64,000 nucleotides of DNA, taken from positions 1-64,000 of the forward strand of contig CAKSQL010000012.1 of assembly GCA_934486735.1 (NCBI GenBank). Direction: 5' to 3'. The notes under the pieces were generated by a model, which was not told the origin of the DNA, searched no databases, and worked only from the letters and a program-made list of their open reading frames with translations. Shown here in pieces: positions 43,597-51,659 of this stretch; positions within the stretch are counted from its first letter, which is position 1, and each line of letters starts with the position of its first letter. The translations under genes and the position numbers were made by a program. Source of the DNA: an uncultured Clostridia bacterium. Its GTDB lineage: Bacteria > Bacillota > Clostridia > UBA1381.

Positions 43597-46500
43597 ATGA
43601 AAAAAAGACTTATTTCTCTTTTTATGGTTTTTGCGATGCTTATACCGTCGGGATTTGCAGTCACGGCGGACGAGAAAATCTGGGATGCGGAGAGTACATT
43701 CGGCACAACGGTCAGTTCTCCGAAAATGACCGCAGCGATGTACGGCGGCAGCAGCGCGCAGATAAAGGAGGTCGGCGGAAAGTCGGGATATCTCTTAAGC
43801 GGAAGCGTTTGGAGCAAGCATTCGATGTATATGAATGTGGCTCAGGGCGTAATCAATCCGAGCGCGAGAAACGTGTGCGTTGAGGTTGAGTATTACGACG
43901 ATTCGGATGACGGGTGGTTTTACATAGAATATAACAGCCGCGACGGAAAGAACGTGTATACGCGCCGCGAATGGCTCAGGTCGTCAATGCAGTGGAAAAC
44001 GGCGCAGTTCATCATGGAAGCCCCCACAATGGGCGATGATTTGAATGGCGCGGACTTCGCGGTGAGAACGCTTTCGGAAAATGACTATTCGCACAGCCCG
44101 GTCTGCATAAGAAGCGTAAAAGTGAAACAGCTTGCCGAAACTAAGCCGGCGGCAATTTCGCTGGATATAAAGAATGTTGGACATATATTCTTCAGCGATG
44201 AGGAAGTCAAGGTCGGTCTGTCGGTGACAAACAAGATTAATACGGCGATAGATACCGATGTGAGATTTTATCTTGAAGATCCGTACGGGAGAGAGGTTTA
44301 CGAGCAAATCGAGCCGATATCTGTAGCGTCCATGACCGGGATTGAAAAGGAAATAACACTCGGGATAAAGAAGTTCGGAGTGTATACTCTGTTTGCCGAG
44401 GCGGTCGATGAGGAAAAGGGATACAGATTTTCGGCCTCGACCTCACTCAGCTATGTAAGACGCAGCGAATTTAAAAATGATAAGTTCGGAGCATGTAACC
44501 ACTTTGCATGGGCATCGTGGCAGCCGGAGCGAGACGCGGAAACGCTGCTCAGCCTTATGGACAAGTCGGGTATGGGCTGGACAAGAGACGAAATTTTGTG
44601 GAGAACCTTTGAGACGACAAAGGGCAATTATAAAATACTCCCTGTCAACGAAAGAGCGCTCGATATTGCAAAGAAGTATGGAATAAAGCAGCTTTTGATT
44701 CTGGCATTTGGAAATAGATTGTATACTCCGAGAGACAGTGATGTCCCGATGACTGAGGAGGAGATGGAGGGATATAGAAATTATTGCTATAATCTTGCTG
44801 TTCAGACCGAGGGCAGAGTTGCGGCGTTTGAGTACTGGAACGAGTATGACCACGTAACCAACACAACCAAGGGTGCGGACAGAAAGTATTATATAAATCT
44901 CGCAAAGGCAACATATGAGAGTGTTAAAAAGGCTAACCCCGACTTGGTAACGGTCGGAATATGCTCGGCAGGAACGGGACTTCCGCTGATTCAGGAAACT
45001 TTTGACCAGGGCGGATATGAATATATGGATGATGTGAGCTATCATATATATCCGAAATCGCCGGAGAAAGACGGCGTTGACGACGATACAAAAAGTGTAC
45101 GCGAGCTTTTAAATAAATATCCCGGCGGAGAAAAGAAAAAGATATGGCTGACCGAGACCGGCTGGACATCGCAGAAGTATAACAAGACCGATGCGGCAAA
45201 GTGGCTGCCGCGTGACTTTGCGATGCAGATGGAGAATAACATGCTGGAGAGACTGTTCTGGTATGACATGGTCGAGGACGGCAGCAATCCGGCAGACAGC
45301 GAGAACAGCTTCGGAATGCTGGAAAGCTTCAGAAGTGCGGAAAGACGTGTTCCCTTTGCGGCAAAGCCGGTATTTGCAACAATTTCGGCGATGAACGGAC
45401 TGCTCGGAACTCCGGACTATGTCTCGCACACCAAGCTTAATAATGACTCAGTTTATGCGTATCATTACAAGCGTGAGCAGGACGGCATGGATACAGCGAT
45501 GTTCTGGGGACTTGACCCGAATAATCTTCTGACGGTAAATCTCGGCTCGGAGGATGTTGAGTTTTTCGATATGTACGGAAATAGAATCGAGGTCGGAGCA
45601 AGCGGAGGCGAGTACACATTTGTTGTCGACGATAAACCGATTTACGCTGTCGGAAAGTTCGAAAAGTTTGAGGAGGGAACTCCGAAGCTTTTTGTGAGCG
45701 AGACGAATGTCAAAGCGGCATCCGAGGACGATGTCACAATCAGATTCTATAAGACAACCGGTGATAAGCTCAACATAAGCGCAAGCGCAAAGGACGGCTC
45801 GCTTTCGACAGTTGAATATGATCCGGAATTTGTAAAAAACAGAGCCGAGCTTGTTATGCACGTAAAGGGAAATGTGGGTTCGAGCGAGGAAATAGCGCTT
45901 AAAATAACCGATGATAACGGACTTGAATATTACAACGGCAATATCACGATTGAGTATGTTGAGGGCTTGCAGGTTTCGGGACGGACAAGGCTCTACCGCG
46001 ATGAGAATATAAAGCGGTGGAAGATGGAGCTGACGGTTCATTCAAACTTCCATGGCAGGGATTCGAAGGGCAGGCTTTATATCAAAGAGCCGGAAGTGTT
46101 CTCAAAAAATGTGATAGAATTGGGAACAATCAAGACAGCGCAGGATAACGATGTGGTTTTCCACCTGCCCGAGATTTCGGCATTCACAAGCTATCGCTTA
46201 AAGGGCGTAATTAAGCTTGACAGCGGATACGAACAGGAATTTGAGCTGCCGATTGACTTTGCGCTTGCGTTCCGCGCAAATAAAGCGCCGGAGATTGACG
46301 GAGTGATTTCAGACGGCGAATATGATGAGCGGGGCAGAATAGTTTCGAACAGAGCCGATCAGATGTACATATTGAAAGCCGATCAGCCCTGGCGCGGCGA
46401 GGAGGATTTGAGTGCCGAGACCTATCTGATGTGGGATGATGAATATTTCTATCTTGCCAGCCGTGTAAAGGATGACGTGTTCAGCTGCAATTACGCAGGC

Positions 46501-46902
46501 AGCGCAATGTGGCAGGGCGACAGCCTGCAATTCGGAATGGCATATAACCGCGAAAATGTCGAGGGCGAGGCATCGATTAAGTATACCGAGGTCGGAATTG
46601 CAAAGACCTTAAACGGCTCGGAAATCGTCAAGTATTTGGGAGAGATGGGAACGTCGATGAGTGTTGACGGAAGTACGGTCGTGGTAAACCGCGACGGTGA
46701 CTACACAATCTATGAGCTTAAAATGCCATGGAGTGAATGTGTGCCGGAGGGCGCGGAAATCAAAGAAAATGTGGAGATAGGCTATTCGATGCTTGTAAAC
46801 GATAACGATAATGCCGGCAGACGCGGATGGATAGAGTTCGGCGCAGGCATAGGAGTGTATAAGGACTCGTCCGAGTTTGCAAGAATCAGACTGGTTAAAT
46901 AA
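43597..46902 (+). CDS. Secreted glycoside hydrolase (clan GH-A-like) with C-terminal CBM9-like domain
   Basis: 1101 residues from the ATG at 43597. Signal peptide about 1-24. An N-terminal beta-sandwich (about 27-178) and an Ig-like domain (185-290) precede a TIM barrel (about 295-610) with the acid/base candidate Glu416 in FEYWNEYD and the nucleophile candidate Glu520 in IWLTETGW, spaced as in clan GH-A (GH39/GH5-like, Asl1-type). Then beta domains and a CBM9-like domain (about 893-1101; APEIDGVISDGEYD, YLMWDDEYFYLASRVKDD) related to that in the 30927 protein. It probably cleaves a hemicellulose- or pectin-side-chain polymer outside the cell. Substrate unknown. Confidence 0.82.
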   Translation: MKKRLISLFMVFAMLIPSGFAVTADEKIWDAESTFGTTVSSPKMTAAMYGGSSAQIKEVGGKSGYLLSGSVWSKHSMYMNVAQGVINPSARNVCVEVEYYDDSDDGWFYIEYNSRDGKNVYTRREWLRSSMQWKTAQFIMEAPTMGDDLNGADFAVRTLSENDYSHSPVCIRSVKVKQLAETKPAAISLDIKNVGHIFFSDEEVKVGLSVTNKINTAIDTDVRFYLEDPYGREVYEQIEPISVASMTGIEKEITLGIKKFGVYTLFAEAVDEEKGYRFSASTSLSYVRRSEFKNDKFGACNHFAWASWQPERDAETLLSLMDKSGMGWTRDEILWRTFETTKGNYKILPVNERALDIAKKYGIKQLLILAFGNRLYTPRDSDVPMTEEEMEGYRNYCYNLAVQTEGRVAAFEYWNEYDHVTNTTKGADRKYYINLAKATYESVKKANPDLVTVGICSAGTGLPLIQETFDQGGYEYMDDVSYHIYPKSPEKDGVDDDTKSVRELLNKYPGGEKKKIWLTETGWTSQKYNKTDAAKWLPRDFAMQMENNMLERLFWYDMVEDGSNPADSENSFGMLESFRSAERRVPFAAKPVFATISAMNGLLGTPDYVSHTKLNNDSVYAYHYKREQDGMDTAMFWGLDPNNLLTVNLGSEDVEFFDMYGNRIEVGASGGEYTFVVDDKPIYAVGKFEKFEEGTPKLFVSETNVKAASEDDVTIRFYKTTGDKLNISASAKDGSLSTVEYDPEFVKNRAELVMHVKGNVGSSEEIALKITDDNGLEYYNGNITIEYVEGLQVSGRTRLYRDENIKRWKMELTVHSNFHGRDSKGRLYIKEPEVFSKNVIELGTIKTAQDNDVVFHLPEISAFTSYRLKGVIKLDSGYEQEFELPIDFALAFRANKAPEIDGVISDGEYDERGRIVSNRADQMYILKADQPWRGEEDLSAETYLMWDDEYFYLASRVKDDVFSCNYAGSAMWQGDSLQFGMAYNRENVEGEASIKYTEVGIAKTLNGSEIVKYLGEMGTSMSVDGSTVVVNRDGDYTIYELKMPWSECVPEGAEIKENVEIGYSMLVNDNDNAGRRGWIEFGAGIGVYKDSSEFARIRLVK

Positions 46903-46934
46903 CGATTATCAAACGGTAAAAAAACAGCAGCTTT

Positions 46935-46971
46935 GTGAGGTTTTCCGGCAAATGCGCCGGAAAAACCTCAC
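46935..46971 (+). terminator. Intergenic hairpin in cluster B
   Basis: GTGAGGTTTTCCGGC (46935-46949) pairs with GCCGGAAAAACCTCAC (46956-46971). No T run follows, so a processing or partial-termination role is likely. Confidence 0.55.
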
Positions 46972-47046
46972 GTAAATAATATCAGGATAATAACTTAAAG
47001 GTTATTATATATAAAGTTCAAGAGAAAAATCTAAGGAGGTTTTAAA

Positions 47047-49212
47047 ATGAAAAAAACAGCAATGTTGGCAGCACTGGCATTGGGCGTAAACTGCCTGGTC
47101 TGCCCGGCGTACGCGGAGGAAACAACTGCGTATACTTATGAAACGGATTTCAGTGCGATTAATTCGGAGGGATGGAGTCAGCAGTTCCCGGATTCAAATT
47201 GGAGCTCGAGCAGACCCGGCGGAGCAAACCATGGATATAAGAAGGTTGATGACGAGCATGGCATGAGCTTTCAGTTCAACGGCGGCGCGGATGACAGAGT
47301 GGAGGTTAAGCTTTCGCCGGACGGCGGAATTCTGAACGGCGAGGAAAGAGTAAGCTTTGACATGCGTATGGATGCTGCCGATGCAGGTCTTGTTTTCGGC
47401 GTGAATAAGGCATGGACAAACACATGCGCACAGATTCAGGGGAATCAGATGAATATTACTCAGCAGGACGGCGCAACCGGCACAATTCCTGTCGGAATGT
47501 GGAACAGAATGGATTTTGTAATCAAAAGTGCAATGGTAACCGAGAACAACGCAGAGAAAAGATCGACAAGTGTTGATATATATCTGAACGGCAAGTATTT
47601 CGGAACAAGAAACCTGGGTGAGATTGAAGTTACAGAGTTCTCGTTTGCTCAATATTCGACTCGTAAAACAGCGGTGTGGATTGACAATTTCTCAATGGCA
47701 TCTCCGAAAAACGCAGCTGAGGTAACAGGCACAATGAACGGAACAAAAATCAAGTTCAACAAAACCCTGGACAGATCAAGCTTTGAAGATAATTCGGTTG
47801 TTCTCACCGAGGTAAATCTCAACGATAACAGCGAGCGCGTGATTGATATCACTTCCGAGCTTGACGCAAGCGGCAGCGCAATTATCGTTTCCGAAACAGA
47901 GTATGCCGATGACTGCAAGTATGTTTATACACTGCCCGAAACGCTTACAGGTCTTTGCGGCGAGACAATCAGCACAAAGACATTTAACAAATATGGCAAG
48001 GTCAGTTACTTTGTAAATTTTAATAATTACAAATACGGAGACGCAATCCCCACAAAGGGCAGAGTCGGAATTTGGCAAGGCGGATACAAAACGCGTGATG
48101 AAAGCAGCCTGCAGAATATAACATTCCGGTACGGCTGGGGTGACAACACCCAAAAAGGCTTGAACAAACAGCACATGGCACTTGTTACTCCGGCATCCGA
48201 TTCGGTAACGAGCGGTAAAGTGGCAATAAGCTTTGACCTTGCGCGCGGAAATAACAACTGTTATTTTTATCTGACGGCGGGAGATTTTACAAGTACGGTT
48301 GACAATACAAATATTATATTCTTCGAAACCGTTAAAAAGGCAGATGACGGCACTTTAAGCGGCGGAGCTTTGTCAACGGGCGGCTGGATGAGCAACAAGA
48401 CCGGTTATTATCACATGACAGGCGAGTGGAAGCATTATGATTTCATATTCAATGTCGGAAAAAATGTTGACATTTATCAGGATCAAACAAAGATTACAAC
48501 CGTAAGCTATACAGGCTATCCGGATTACTTGTTCTTTGCAGACCCCAACAACTCCGGCTTTGAAGTGAATAACGTTCATATAAGAGAGTTCGGCACAAAC
48601 AAGATTACAACAACACTTGACGGCGCTGTAATGCCCGGAACAACAACGGCAACAATTTCGTTTGAAAATGCCGTAGACCCGGCTCAGCTGACAGCGGATA
48701 AGTTTACTTTGTCCGACGCGGATTTGAACGAATATGAGGTAACTGTTGAATCGGCAGACGCAAACAGCGTAACAATCAGCTTCCCGGCTGTTACGGAGGG
48801 CATAGGTTATATCCTGGAAATCGGCGATATAACGACATATCTGGGCGAGACATTTTCAAGAAACACAATCGAGTTCACACCGATTGAAAAGCATTTTGTA
48901 AATGATATATATGCGGCAGACGCAGACGGAAACAAGATAGAGACTGTTGCGGGCTGGGCAAATGCAAAATCGGTAAATATCCGCGTTGACAGCAACAGAC
49001 CCGAGTGCAAAGTTTATGTCTTTGCGGCAGGCTATAAGGCTGAAAAGATGGTAGGCGTTACAATGTCGGAGATAACTGTGAACGGAAGCGGAGTATTCTC
49101 GGCGGATATCGAAAATGCGGACATGTCGGGCGCAGACACAATCAAGTATTTTGCGGTTGACAGTTTGGCAAACCTTGCACCGCTGACAAACGGAGTTACG
49201 GCTATACATTAA
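47047..49212 (+). CDS. Secreted concanavalin-like / SbsA-Ig-like protein
   Basis: 721 residues, TAAGGAGG upstream. Signal peptide about 1-23. Two laminin-G/concanavalin-like beta-sandwiches (about 27-215 and 322-515; both have a GxW-type strand and a late VDIY stretch), each followed by an SbsA-type Ig-like domain (about 218-320, GTKIKFNKTLDRSSF; about 518-615, ISFENAVDPAQLTADKF). The last 100 residues (about 618-721) match the shared C-terminal tail (KYFAVDSLANLAPL). No catalytic pair visible. Probably a carbohydrate-binding surface protein of cluster B, paralogous to the next gene. Confidence 0.72.
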   Translation: MKKTAMLAALALGVNCLVCPAYAEETTAYTYETDFSAINSEGWSQQFPDSNWSSSRPGGANHGYKKVDDEHGMSFQFNGGADDRVEVKLSPDGGILNGEERVSFDMRMDAADAGLVFGVNKAWTNTCAQIQGNQMNITQQDGATGTIPVGMWNRMDFVIKSAMVTENNAEKRSTSVDIYLNGKYFGTRNLGEIEVTEFSFAQYSTRKTAVWIDNFSMASPKNAAEVTGTMNGTKIKFNKTLDRSSFEDNSVVLTEVNLNDNSERVIDITSELDASGSAIIVSETEYADDCKYVYTLPETLTGLCGETISTKTFNKYGKVSYFVNFNNYKYGDAIPTKGRVGIWQGGYKTRDESSLQNITFRYGWGDNTQKGLNKQHMALVTPASDSVTSGKVAISFDLARGNNNCYFYLTAGDFTSTVDNTNIIFFETVKKADDGTLSGGALSTGGWMSNKTGYYHMTGEWKHYDFIFNVGKNVDIYQDQTKITTVSYTGYPDYLFFADPNNSGFEVNNVHIREFGTNKITTTLDGAVMPGTTTATISFENAVDPAQLTADKFTLSDADLNEYEVTVESADANSVTISFPAVTEGIGYILEIGDITTYLGETFSRNTIEFTPIEKHFVNDIYAADADGNKIETVAGWANAKSVNIRVDSNRPECKVYVFAAGYKAEKMVGVTMSEITVNGSGVFSADIENADMSGADTIKYFAVDSLANLAPLTNGVTAIH

Positions 49213-49222
49213 TTTAAAAATA

Positions 49223-49261
49223 TATATTCACAAAAGCGGCATTGCCGCTTTTGTGAATATA
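49223..49261 (+). terminator. Perfect hairpin in cluster B
   Basis: 19-base arms (49223-49241 and 49243-49261) around a single central T, so a 3-5 base loop forms. The sequence after it (ATTTGATTTTTA) is moderately T-rich. It may reduce transcription into the next gene. Confidence 0.65.
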
Positions 49262-49320
49262 ATTTGATTTTTAAGGCGGGTTCGGCTAATGCCCGTAATG
49301 CATCGATAAGGAGATAGATT

Positions 49321-51519
49321 ATGAAAAGGAAATTATTTTTGTTCATTTCATTAATATGTATTATTGGAATGTCATCAATTGTACAAGCAGCGTCCGATTC
49401 GGCCTTTTACGATTTTGAGGATTATACAAAAGCGCACGAGGCACCGGGCGGCTGGACTGCCGGAAATGCATGGAACGCATCGCCGTATAAGGTGGACGAC
49501 GTACATGGCACGAGTCTTAAGCTGCAGGATGGAACGGTTCTGAACTATGTTTTGCCGGAGCCGGTATCGGGCGGAAAATTTTTGATCGGCTTTGAAGTAA
49601 ATTTTGCCGATAAAACAAATGTTATGCGTACGCATCTGCATTCGCCCAAGGGCAACAGCGACGCATACTCGATTTACATGTTCAACCGCAGTGTAATCAA
49701 GGCGTCGGACACGTCTGCCGGAGCATGGAATTTCGGTACAACGCTAAAAGAGTGCGATACCGATACTTGGTATCAGTTCGACATGCTTTTTGATATGGAT
49801 GAAAAAAAGCTTACTTATTATATAGACGGCGTTCGGACCGAGACTGTCAAGATTGCATTTTCGGATTTTGATAAGCTGATTTTCAGAACGGGCGAAAGCA
49901 ACGAAAAAGGCGTAATGTATATAGATAATGCGTCGTTTAAATATATCTCGCCGGGCAGCTTCGATACGGATTATACAAAAAAGAATGCAACCCCGGGCGA
50001 TGATGAAATTACATTGAAATTTGCCGACGCGATGGATAAAACAACCTTGTCGGATATCAGGGTCTATTCCCTGGGGGACGACCTGCTGAGCTATTCTCCG
50101 GCGGAGATTAAGTCGCAGATTACCGACAGGGGAGTTAAGAGTGTAACGCTGAAGCTCGACGAGCCTTTTAAGGCAGGAAATGCGTATAAAATTGCCGTCA
50201 GCGGCGCAAAGACGGTTTTCGGCGAGGGACTCACGAATGAAAACACATATTTTTCGGCAGGCGGAGGTCTTGTTGAGACAAGTATTTTAAATGCAGACTT
50301 TTCAACGGTGGAAAAGACAGGCATGTCGGCACCGATTGCACCGGCAGGCGATAAGGAATGGATAAAGGAAAAAAGAGTACAGGCGGTTCAGGCATATCAT
50401 GATGCCGAGCTGGACAAAAATATTGTACGATTTGTAAAGAATAAGGGAACAAAGGATTTTGTTAAAAACGAAACGGCTCTTTTGAGAGAGTTTGATACTC
50501 CGTATGACGGATTTAAAATTTTTGAATACAGACTGAAATCGGTTACGGGAAATCAGAGTTTTTCGATAATAGATTCGGATGGAAATACATGTGTGCCGGT
50601 TACAATTACGAGTGACGGAATCTATAACGGCGATACGAAGCTTTCGGACTATACCCGCGGCGAATGGTTCACAATCAGAATAGAGGCGGATTTTGACACC
50701 AAGACCGCAGCAGTGAAAAAAGACGGAGAGACAATCGCGGAGAATATCAATATCTCGGCGGTTAAGAATGCGGCAAAGGCAGAATTTTCACAGGAGAATA
50801 TTGCCGACACATTTAATGACACTTCAATAACCGAGTATGCGGAAAGCTATCTTGCATATTTCAAGATATATGCCATGAAAGAGGGCATTGCTCCGTCGAT
50901 GATAACATTTGAAGATAAGGACAGAAACGTTATTTACCCGGACGGGAAAATAGCTCCCGAAGCAATCAGAATGAATATAAGATTTTCAGGCGCTGTCGAT
51001 GCGGCAACGCTCGGCGACGGTGTTTTGCTTAAAAAGAATGGGGAAAAGGTCGGATATTCGGCAAGCTACAACGGGGAGAATAACACTTACACATTGGAAT
51101 TTGACCGTTATCTGAGCGGAAATGCGGAATATAAATTTGAAATAACCAACGCATTAAAGGATTTGTACGGAAACGGCGTCTCGTTATATAACGGAGGTTT
51201 TTCCACAGCGGCAGGGCAGGTAAAGGCAGAAAATCTGTCGGTTTCTGATACAAACGGCTCATTCATTGTCAGTGCGGATATCGAGCATACCGACGGCAGC
51301 TGCCCGACAATGTATCTTATCTATACTGCATATAAAGGAAATCTGATGATCGATATGCAATATCGCAAAATCGTAACAAGCGAGGAGGACAGAAAGATAT
51401 CTGTCGTTGACGTATATCACTACCCGGAGGGGACGACCCGTCTCAGCGGATTTTTGTGGGACGGCTTTGACACCATGATTCCTATGATTAAAATGCAAAG
51501 CGCAGGAGGAGAAGTCTGA
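49321..51519 (+). CDS. Secreted concanavalin-like / SbsA-Ig-like protein
   Basis: 732 residues, AAGGAG upstream. Signal peptide about 1-24 (IVQAA). A concanavalin-like domain (about 28-215; YDFEDYTKAHEAPGGW, YIDGVRTETV, MYIDNASF), an SbsA-type Ig-like domain (about 218-315; ITLKFADAMDKTTL), a second concanavalin-like domain (about 320-520), another Ig-like domain (about 525-630; IRFSGAVDAATLGDG) and the C-terminal tail (about 632-732; SGFLWDGFDTMIPM). Same plan as the preceding gene, so the two arose by duplication. Function probably glycan binding; no enzyme motif. Confidence 0.72.
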   Translation: MKRKLFLFISLICIIGMSSIVQAASDSAFYDFEDYTKAHEAPGGWTAGNAWNASPYKVDDVHGTSLKLQDGTVLNYVLPEPVSGGKFLIGFEVNFADKTNVMRTHLHSPKGNSDAYSIYMFNRSVIKASDTSAGAWNFGTTLKECDTDTWYQFDMLFDMDEKKLTYYIDGVRTETVKIAFSDFDKLIFRTGESNEKGVMYIDNASFKYISPGSFDTDYTKKNATPGDDEITLKFADAMDKTTLSDIRVYSLGDDLLSYSPAEIKSQITDRGVKSVTLKLDEPFKAGNAYKIAVSGAKTVFGEGLTNENTYFSAGGGLVETSILNADFSTVEKTGMSAPIAPAGDKEWIKEKRVQAVQAYHDAELDKNIVRFVKNKGTKDFVKNETALLREFDTPYDGFKIFEYRLKSVTGNQSFSIIDSDGNTCVPVTITSDGIYNGDTKLSDYTRGEWFTIRIEADFDTKTAAVKKDGETIAENINISAVKNAAKAEFSQENIADTFNDTSITEYAESYLAYFKIYAMKEGIAPSMITFEDKDRNVIYPDGKIAPEAIRMNIRFSGAVDAATLGDGVLLKKNGEKVGYSASYNGENNTYTLEFDRYLSGNAEYKFEITNALKDLYGNGVSLYNGGFSTAAGQVKAENLSVSDTNGSFIVSADIEHTDGSCPTMYLIYTAYKGNLMIDMQYRKIVTSEEDRKISVVDVYHYPEGTTRLSGFLWDGFDTMIPMIKMQSAGGEV

Positions 51520-51659
51520 ATAAAATCGCCCATCTCACCATTTTCAAAAGCTCGAAGTACCCTCTCGTACGTCGTCGCTTTTTCAAACGGCAATCTGAAC
51601 GATTTTCTTTCAGACTTACAGTTTTGTGCCTTGCGGCACAGGAAGGAATGGTTATAAAA
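51520..51659 (+). other. Intergenic leader with hairpin at the ribosome site
   Basis: 140 bases without a convincing gene. TGTGCC-TTGC-GGCACA (51625-51640) forms a hairpin directly before GGAAGG, the ribosome site of the next gene. The preceding 100 bases (CTCGAAGTACCCTCTCGTAC and on) differ in texture from the neighbours. Confidence 0.4.
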
